Assembly (NCBI RefSeq): GCF_000002235.5
Contig: NW_022145554.1
Span: forward strand, 713,501 to 777,500
DNA length: 64,000 bases
Source of the DNA: Strongylocentrotus purpuratus
Taxonomy: Eukaryota; Echinodermata; Echinoidea; Camarodonta; Strongylocentrotidae
Direction of reading: 5' to 3'
Below, piece after piece: positions 56,661 to 64,000 of this stretch (positions are counted from its first letter, which is position 1; each line of letters starts with the position of its first letter). The position numbers and the translations under genes were made by a program. Under the pieces are notes generated by a model that saw nothing but the letters and a program-made list of their open reading frames with translations, ran no database searches and had not been told where the DNA came from.

Positions 56661-58574
56661 TACATGTAACTACTGTTGTAGAGAAATGCATGAAACTTGA
56701 ATTTTCAAAATGGTCTAAGGGCTACCAGTTACTGTATAAACACTAGAGAGCACTAGTATCATACCATCCAAAAAAGGAGTCCAAACAAACAGTGGTCTGT
56801 TTGCTAATTGGTGAAATGTTTGACTACATCTCCTTCATGAACAAAATAGAGCAAACAAAACAACCAGGGGATCTATTCAATTAATAGTGGCTTTATGTGT
56901 ATGTTTAGTTCATAGCATGTCCAGAAAGTAAACACACACGGTTCTTGAAACTCCTGCGTAGTGAACAAAGTATTACAACAGAAGGAGCAATATTTTTAAA
57001 AATGAAGAAAAACACGGTCAAAGTCTTCCCTAGCAACCAGACAACTGGAGAGTAATCAATGTAACTTCTGTATTGCACAATGATTACAAGTACATTTAAT
57101 ATCCATGAACATGGATCCATGTTAAAGTACAGGTACTCAAAATGATAGAAGGTGAAAGATTCTAAAAGACACAACTTTGTCTAGAAAAATCTCTGACATG
57201 TGTTTTGGCAACAATTGTTTGACTGTAAAAGAAACACTTACCCTAAACCATTAGAACCTAAAACCCAATTCAATTTGATTTGGGAAAAAGTCCAATTGCG
57301 AACTGAACCTCGTCACAAAATAAATAAATCCAGTAGAGCAAATATCACTGATGTCAAGCCCAAAATTATTTGTCTGATTTATTATCTCTTAAATCACATC
57401 CATATATGAATGACATGTACACAAGCTGCTTCTAAAGAAACCTCACACAAAAACAAAGTAACTCTTGGAGAATGCACTTTCAGTTGTGCTGCTCCAAAGC
57501 TTTGGAATAACCTAACATTTCCATGATCAGTGAAAGTGCTTTTGACTTGGAACATGAATAAAACATAGACCACATGAGTGATTGATGGCAGCTTACAGCC
57601 GATCCGTCAATATTGAAACAGATTCACACATTACATTCCTGATTCCTCTTTTTGTTAGAGATGAGAATATAATGTGACCTTTTTAGTATCCAAAAGTAAA
57701 TCGGTATTGGAATCAATATCACTTTCAATGTGCAAGACTCTTTGATCATTTATGCCTCGTTAGACATACAGTTAATAACTATACATGCAGTATTAGCACT
57801 AAAGCTGTTCATGCAGTTTCATGTATTTTGTATTAATTACCTTGATGCAAATTATCATCCTACTCACTACTACTCAGGCTGCAACTTTAGTTGTTGCCTC
57901 GAAGGTGAAATATCTGACTTCATACTTTTCATGAAATCCTAAGTTTCTGACGGTGATAATTATGTATCTACATGTAGCTAGTTTTTTTATCTTTTATTAT
58001 TTTCAATTTTATTTCTCTCCCACCCTGCACTCCTAGGATGGTAGTTTGTCTGAACTTTTCAACAAAATAAGATGTTTAAAACCTGGCACCATTAGATAAG
58101 AAGATGAATTACCTTGTTTACAAGTTCCTTTGGAATAAATGAGTAATTATAAAAATATTGAAGAAAAAGAAAAGTTTTTGTCAGTTTGGACTTAGCTTGC
58201 AGTTGCAGTCATTCCCCCAAAGAATAAACTTGCCAACAAGGGTCTGGATAGACAGTACAGTCTGTAGAAGATACCGTACCCTCAATTTGGATCTAATACA
58301 CTTACATTGTACATGTGTATAAAAACATCTGAAGGCTCTCTGTTGTAAATTTGAATTAAATTATCTGTAATCCCATGTCCTAGAAGTTTGGATGGCTTGA
58401 GATTGGGACATAATACTACATGTAGTTTTTTTTCAATCAACATGTGCCATGATTCAACATTGAATCTCAATAGCATAATTGATTTCCAATCATGATTTTT
58501 CTGTGTATGTATTTGGGTTTTTACAAATGCATATATCAATTTAAAAAATTGATAATTTACATCTGGGAACGACC

Positions 58575-58742
58575 TTTAAAGGGGTTGGGTATCTTTGTCT
58601 CAGATTCTAAACAAAATCCTGGATTTAGCTCATGCTGCAATCATTATTCTAAACCTTTAGGTCAGTCAGGAATCCCATAACGTTCACAAGCCGATCACCC
58701 ATCTGATTATCAAGATATTTATGATTGGAATTCAAAATTTCA
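58575..58742. repeat. About 165-bp interspersed repeat, copy 2
   Basis: Begins TTTAAAGGGGTTGGGTATCT; matches 38251..38416 in order and orientation with moderate divergence. Confidence 0.65.
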
Positions 58743-58850
58743 AAAAACCACTAGTCTATTAATAGGGGAAATGAGTACCTGGTATAGTAAAACCGGTCAC
58801 TCAAAGATTTTTATTTTCTTGAGGCACTTCATGATCATTTTGAAGCACAA

Positions 58851-58909
58851 TTTTTTAGGGCTTCAATATTACACCATTTGAAATGGTGTAATATTGAAGC
58901 CCTAAAAAA
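58851..58909. repeat. Perfect 59-bp palindrome
   Basis: 29-bp arms (TTTTTTAGGGCTTCAATATT then ACACCATTT, followed by the exact reverse complement) flank a single central G at 58880. No mismatches. Confidence 0.9.
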
Positions 58910-60143
58910 ATATTTCACAGACACTTATAACATGTAGGGTTTTGCATCTTAGATTTGGCATTGTTAAACTTGCTTTCAACGTCATTATCTGTAAGACACG
59001 ACTCTTGTTTCGAAAGTGAGTCCAATCAGAGTACCTTGTACATTTGTAGGTAAAGACAGCTGACAGAGTCAGAGAGCTGACTGTACATGTACATGTACTA
59101 CAGACATTTTCACATGTGTAGTCTTTAATTGTAATTTACTCTAGTCTTGATGTAAACTGATCTAAATTATTATGATATGCGTGAATCTAAGATATCTGTC
59201 AGAAATCTTTAAGTATACAAATTTACAATCACATTCCAAAAACTTAAAATTACAAAATTATAAAAACGATTATCAAATAAACATGTTACTTGTTAGGAAT
59301 AATTCAATAAAAGACAGCATCTGCATCTGCATGTATTAATATTCTTGAAAAGTATTTCAAGTTTAATTTGAGGGACAGATGTTCCATTTGTCATAATCTC
59401 TTAGACCAAATGACGCATCGAGTCATCATCACACCAACATTGTTTTCATTAATAATGACTGCGCAAGGCGAGCAAGTGGTTGCACTGGCTGCCATTGACA
59501 TTGTGGGTGTATGCAGATATTCCAGAAAGTCATCTCCGCAAAGGTGCAAACACCAGTGAAAATTTAAAGACTACAAAAATTAGCCAATAACTTTATCTCC
59601 TGCTGTCGATTTTCGAGCTCCACAATGCCCCCATACCATGCATACCGCCGGGCAAGTCCAGTGCAATGCCTGGGTAAGCCGTTGCACTGCACTGGCAGCG
59701 GACTACGTTCATCCGTTCACAATATGCACACACACATCCACACTGCACCCCATTTCGACACACATACGGCGTCATGTTTACCGTTATTTTTCAGTATTCT
59801 GCTTATGATAATTATCATACGATGATGTTCCAATACTGAACATCAACAAATAATTGATTTTCATTTCCCCTAGAACGAATAAACTTACCAATTCCTGTGT
59901 AATTCAGATCTCCAAAGACATATGATGTGGAAACAGTGCACCGTTGATGATGCCTTTCATGTTGCTAGTATACACACATTTTTGTCTATTTGCTTTTTCT
60001 GCTGATCCGTCATGCATGCATTCTGGCCAGTTTATCCGCTATCCGCGTCGAACTCCATGCCCGGATATTTCGCGGATATGGATTCACCATGTCACACATT
60101 AGCTGGCGCTAAACAGATTTTAGATGGTAAGATTGATTAAGTT

Positions 60144-60168
60144 TTCTCTCTCTCTCTCTCTCTTTCTC
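60144..60168. repeat. (TC)n microsatellite
   Basis: About 24 bases of TC repeat. Confidence 0.8.
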
Positions 60169-60297
60169 AATTTTATTGGTCTTTCAAGTTTTATCCGCCA
60201 GGAAATACAAGGCCGCACATCGTATAATGTTACACATTTTATAAAGCGACTTTTCAATAGATAAAAAGTGCATGAATCAATCCATTTGAGAAGGAAA

Positions 60298-60490
60298 TTT
60301 TACAACCGGGGTCGAACCTAGCTTGCACCCCTGACATATTCTGTAACTAGGTATTTTATCCACATTTGTCACTCTCGACCCAGGTGTATTAAATCGATAC
60401 CTGGACATGCTGGGATTATGGTAGTATCAGGGCCTGGGGAAATGCAGGAAGGGCAGAATTAATACCCAGGAGTTTGACCTACCTAGATCG
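60298..60490. mobile_element. Degraded SINE fragment
   Basis: B-box-like GGGGTCGAACC at about 60309, then TCCACATTTGTCACTCTCGA, CCCAGGTGTATTAAATCGAT and ACCTGGACATGCTGGGATTA. The block order resembles the tRNA-derived SINEs at 51.8 and 53.4 kb, but similarity is weak. Confidence 0.4.
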
Positions 60491-60723
60491 CATACTAAAG
60501 AAAATACAACTGAAAAATAAATGTAAATATATAAATAAATGTAAATAAATGAATGAAGATTGAGATCTTTGGAATTATTAGGATTCTATGTATTTTCCCC
60601 TATACTCTTCTATTTATCAACATTAATTGAGGTTATTTGTCTTAGCTACAGCAATGGCAATGCTGAAGAATGACAGAGAAATTTTCCTCATGTATTCCAT
60701 TATATTGCATTTCTTTTCTCCTG

Positions 60724-61606
60724 TTGATTGATTGATTGATTGATTGATTTTTATTCGACAAGCTTCCAACATACAACAATATACAATAATAACAGATCAA
60801 AAAAAGTCAGCTTGAACAGGATAACCCACGAAAGCTCGAGAGCTTATTTCCAGTGGGGTCCCTTACAGACATGTATAAAATTAATAAGTTAAAATAGTAA
60901 TATTTACAGACAGATAAGAAAATTAAAAGAACTACTTATTAAAGATAATAATAACAACATTTAAACTGATGATAGAAATGATATTAAGTACAAGAAGAAA
61001 AAGAAGAAGGAGAAGAAGAAAAAGAGGAGAAGGAAGAAGAGGAAAATAATGATGAATTTGTAGAAATTCTATAACGTACGAAAACATAAGTATATACAAC
61101 ATGAAAAAGTATGAACCGACAGAAGAATAAAAATTTCAATCATATAACATGTCATTCACTTCTCTTCTCTGACTGTCAAGTATTAGGTATTCCTTTAATT
61201 TCCTCTTAAAATGATCATAGTTTCCTATTTCTTTTACACCATTGGGAAGGGAATTCCAATGTTTTATGGCATTGTAATAAAACGAATTTCCAATACTACC
61301 TACTCTTTCAGGTAAGTTAAAGTTGAATCGTCTATTTCTTGTATTATAATCATGTACGTCAGTAACAAGATCGAAGTTGGATCGAATATAATGATTCGAC
61401 CTAGTATGGTATATTTTATGCACATGATGCAATACGAGTTGTTTTGATCTTTGGTCGACTTCAAGAAAACCAGCTTTAGAAAGTTCGCTGTATCCAACAT
61501 GAGTTATTGGACCAGAACAGTTGATAAATCTCACCATTTTGTTCTGTATAATCTTCAACTTCTTTTGATCTGACTTGTTTATGTTACTATACCTGTTAAC
61601 ATTTAT
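60724..61606 (-). mobile_element. 5'-truncated LINE with (TCAA)n tail
   Basis: On the minus strand a reverse transcriptase C-terminal frame (stop at 61136) is followed by a 3' UTR containing GGGACCCCACTGGAAATAAG and CTCTCGAGCTTTCGTGGGTT. It ends AATAAAAATCAATCAATCAA at 60724, a microsatellite-type tail. The 5' end is lost near 61606. Confidence 0.8.
61136..61594 (-). pseudogene. C-terminal fragment of a LINE reverse transcriptase
   Basis: About 150 residues without a real start: YSNINKSDQKKLKIIQNKM, then GYSELSKAGFLEVDQRSKQL, YNTRNRRFNFNLP, FYYNAIKHWNSLPNGVKEI and FKRKLKEYLI. The order (IQNKMVRFI; ELS..GFL.V..R..QL..; YNTR; WNSLP; FK..LK..L) is that of the tail after the polymerase domain in CR1/Daphne/Crack-like LINEs. 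The polymerase domain itself is gone, so the fragment is dead. Confidence 0.8.
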
Positions 61607-61649
61607 ATTGTATTATCATCATAACAAGTTAACTTTAAAATAGTACATA

Positions 61650-62087
61650 ACATATTTCCATCAAAACATGATTTATGCAGATGGCGTATAATGGAAAATG
61701 ACCAGTGCGATATATGTAAAGAAACATAAGATACTTTTCATGTCTTGTTAAAAGGAAACATTTGTGATAAACTCCTTGTTAATTTTAGGACAATACATAT
61801 TATATATACATAATGTATATTAAACTTCGGTGTGATGGAAAAGAGTACAATAGTAAAAGTCTGTTCATTAATTTCAAATTAAAACTACGATATTACCTAG
61901 CAAATGGACAAAGTTTTTTATTGACGAAACACAAAGAAATTTTTCAAGGAATGTTAAGGTTATAACTATTTATTAAATACTTTATCTTTTTTGTATTATG
62001 TTAAAATGTAAATTGATGTAAATATAATATATGAAATATGAAATATGTGAAATAAAACACCTCGGTAAGAGGACAAGAAGAAAAAAA
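61650..62087 (+). mobile_element. Degenerate LINE 3' end, opposite strand
   Basis: Contains a broken C-terminal frame (61660..61965) and ends AATAAAACACCTCGGTAAGA then GGACAAGAAG, a LINE-style 3' terminus. It lies head to head with the minus-strand LINE remnant at 60724..61606. Confidence 0.6.
61660..61965 (+). pseudogene. LINE C-terminal zinc-finger remnant, frameshifted
   Basis: One frame gives KHDLCRWRIMENDQCDICKE, then a TAA, then DTFHVLLKGNICDKLL: the C-x2-C ... H pattern of the zf-RVT zinc-binding tail of I/Nimb-type LINEs. After a frame change comes SKSLFINFKLKLRYYLANGQ, then TKHKEIFQGM and a stop at 61963..61965. At least one stop and one frameshift; non-functional. Confidence 0.6.
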
Positions 62088-62399
62088 TTATCATCATATC
62101 CAATTTATGTTGTATCACACGTGTAAACAAAGCAAATTTCCACGTAAGATTTATGTGTAATAAAGTATTTATTTGAATAAATTCTAGCTATATAGTGATG
62201 ATAATGTTTCCGGGAAGGGGATAGAGATATCCATGTTCATGTATGACTGTATAATAAAGATCTGAAGCAAACTGGTATTTTTAAACCATTTTGAATGAAA
62301 AGAATTCCCTTAAGATCATATTCGGGTTACTGTATAGGCGTAAATAAATTATCATCAAATAATCGGTAATGACTTAATAGCAGAAAATGATTTAAAAAA

Positions 62400-62565
62400 A
62401 TAAAAGTTCGTTATTCCGAACAGTTAAAACACCTAAATTACAAATTGGGTTCCTTATTCCGAAATTTGTAATTCCAAAAATGATGAAGGGTTCGTAATTC
62501 TCAAAATCGGAAAGGTATTTGTAATTCCTAAAATAAAATAGGCCTCCTGATTCCGAAAATGTAAT
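62400..62565. repeat. Short repeats of the TTCGTTATTCCGAA type
   Basis: GTTCGTTATTCCGAA, GTTCCTTATTCCGAAA, TTTGTAATTCC(A/T) and GTTCGTAATTCTC recur every 20-35 bp, with a diverged consensus. Confidence 0.6.
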
Positions 62566-62569
62566 TGAG

Positions 62570-63535
62570 TTCACCTCTTTTATTTTGACATGTGCCCCTT
62601 TTTTATTTTCCAATAAGTGCTCCTTCTCCTCGTGATTAGTACCCACATTAGTTAAAATAAGAACCCCTTTCCCCTATTAAAATATGGTAGGGGCCCCTTT
62701 TCCTTCGACGAATGCCCTTTTCCTTTGAATTAAGTGTCCATTCTCCATTCTCTTAAGTGCCTATTCTAATTTATGGTAAGTGCTCCTTTTCAGGTACGAG
62801 AAGTGCTGTTTTTCAGTTCTGATAATTGCCTCCTTCACCTTCAATAATTGCCCCTTTTCAGATCCGAGAGGTGCTCGTATTATTTGACAAGATCCCCCTT
62901 TTCTGTAATAATTGCCCTTTCCCCTTCTAAGAAGTGCTCCTTTTCACCTCTTATATTAAGTGCAACTTTTATTTTGACAAATGCCCCGTTTCCTATCTAA
63001 TAAGTGCCTGTTTTTCTTTTTATTACGAGCCCATTCACCTTTTCATAAATACCCCTTTTCCCCTCTAATGAGTGCCCGTTTTTTTACACGTGCACCTTTT
63101 CCTGATAACTAATTGCCCTTTTCTTCTGATAAAATTAATGCCCCTTTTCCTTTTTGTTAAGAGCCCCTTGCCCTTCTCACAAATGCCCCCTTTTCACCTC
63201 TGATAAATGCCCCTATTAAAATCTGTTTGGTGTCCATGTTCCTTCAACAAATATCCCTTTTTTTTTTAATAATAAGTGCCTCTCTTCCATTTTCATAAGT
63301 GCCCCTTTTCATCACAGGTATGTGCCTCTTCACAGGTGCGAGAAGTGCCACTTTTCATCTCTGATAACTGCCCGTTTTACTGTGTCCCACCCCTTTTTTA
63401 TTATGAGTACCCTTTTCCTTTCTGATAAGTGCCCCTCTTCTTTTTTATAACAGCCCCTTCCCCTTTTCATAAATGCTCCTTTTCACATCTGATAATGTTC
63501 TATTAAAATCTGATAGGCGCCCCTTTTCCTTCAAC
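62570..63535. repeat. Long diverged minisatellite, AATAAGTGCCCCTTTTC units
   Basis: About 30 diverged units of roughly 25-35 bp: (A/G)ATAA(G/T)TGCCCCTTTTC followed by a variable T/C-rich linker, e.g. near 62840, 63000, 63115, 63180, 63295 and 63420. There is no long frame, no inverted-repeat ends and no sign of transcription signals. Confidence 0.75.
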
Positions 63536-63700
63536 AAATTCAATTTCATTTATTTCCACATATTCATAAAAAGACAATATAAATTACAATCAATTATACA
63601 GCATTAAAACAAAAGATGAACCAGCACAGAGGGTGATACAAAACTACAGAGGTTTAATCGGGGATCCTCTCCTGCTTAAAACTACAATATTAAAATGCAA
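63536..63700 (-). mobile_element. LINE 3' UTR fragment
   Basis: On the minus strand: GCAGGAGAGGATCCCCGATT, AAACCTCTGTAGTTTTGTAT, then TGTGGAAATAAATGAAATTG ending near 63538. The GGAAATAAATGAAATTGAATT ending is typical of Jockey/CR1-like LINE tails. No coding part remains. Confidence 0.5.
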
Positions 63701-63838
63701 TAACTTTTTTTTTTAATAATTAAACAATAAAAACATACAATTATATTTTGTTTTATAAGATGATGACGTGGATCCTAATCGAATGATTAGTAAAAGCGTA
63801 CACGTGACCAGGCATTTATTTTGCCTAACGCGTAATTT

Positions 63839-63911
63839 GGATAATGACCGGTCATTATCCTAATAATGGTAATGACCGGTCATTACCCAATGTTAATGAC
63901 TGGTCATTAAC
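63839..63911. repeat. Three tandem palindromes around TGACCGGTCA
   Basis: GGATAATGACCGGTCATTAT+CC (63839..63860), GGTAATGACCGGTCATTACC (63868..63887) and GTTAATGACTGGTCATTAAC (63892..63911). The first two are perfect palindromes (22 and 20 bp); the third has a changed centre. Spacers are 7 and 4 bp. Confidence 0.85.
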
Positions 63912-64000
63912 ACATTATCTAGCTTGTTGTTGCTATCATAAGCGAGACACAAGTCAGAGGTCCAATATTAGACGCGCGCAAGGCAAGGTACGCCTCAATT

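Larger units (their letters stand above)
47740..60297. other. Gene-free interval between listed repeats
   Basis: In 47740-49487, 50450-51318, 52250-52850, 53700-56510, 56665-58574 and 58912-60297 I see no host gene. A poly-C run lies at about 48691 with AT-rich low complexity after it, another poly-C at about 54085 and another at about 54721. The small block 59600-60120 is GC-richer and unique-looking. Confidence 0.5.

Noticed and set aside
62392..62646. 84-codon minus-strand frame with NYKYLSDFENYEPF pattern
   Set aside because: Explained by the TTCGTTATTCCGAA-type short repeats.

Overview
The window looks like nuclear DNA from a marine deuterostome, most likely an echinoderm and perhaps a sea urchin. 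The signs are AT-rich intergenic DNA, very many TACATGTACA-type motifs, long (CT/GA)n and poly-C tracts, several CR1/L2-like LINE remnants, tRNA-derived SINEs, many short inverted-repeat elements, and one widely split host gene. The species call is an inference. There are no bacterial operons, CRISPR arrays or rRNA genes.

One host gene is supported. It lies on the minus strand and is a candidate orthologue of vertebrate CCDC142. Five coding exons run right to left: exon 1 at 32814..31116 (ATG with an upstream in-frame stop), exon 2 at 28688..28593, exon 3 at 27921..27745, exon 4 at 1817..1621 and exon 5 at 1119..940. They join without a frame break through introns of phase 1, 1, 1 and 0 and give 783 codons. 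The C-terminal end lies beyond the left edge. A 3' splice site just upstream of the ATG points to a further 5' UTR exon that I could not place. Intron 3 is about 25.9 kb and holds most of the left half of the window.

That intron contains an uninterrupted plus-strand LINE ORF with endonuclease and reverse transcriptase (17497..20421, with a (TCAAT)n tail), a 5'-truncated L2-like LINE on the minus strand (24422..about 26460), several tandem arrays (about 1.86-2.76, 5.64-6.23, 16.13-16.99 and 21.37-22.18 kb), microsatellites and MITE-like inverted repeats. The array just upstream of exon 3 (27877..28320) includes degenerate copies of the exon's own start and splice acceptor.

The right half (about 32.8-64 kb) has no recognisable host coding gene. 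It is a mosaic of transposable elements: a 934-bp PIF/Harbinger-like element with TAA target duplications and a Myb/SANT-like coding scrap; a 501-bp element flanked by TTAA; a family of at least four TA-flanked MITEs with CAGTCAAACC-type ends; two other inverted-repeat families that also have copies in the intron; tRNA-derived SINEs; a 0.67-kb unclassified repeat present twice; and three or four LINE 3' ends. The last 1.6 kb carries a long diverged minisatellite and a cluster of three near-identical palindromes. I found no convincing multigene system; the most useful novelties are repeat and transposon structures and the exon-boundary amplification.
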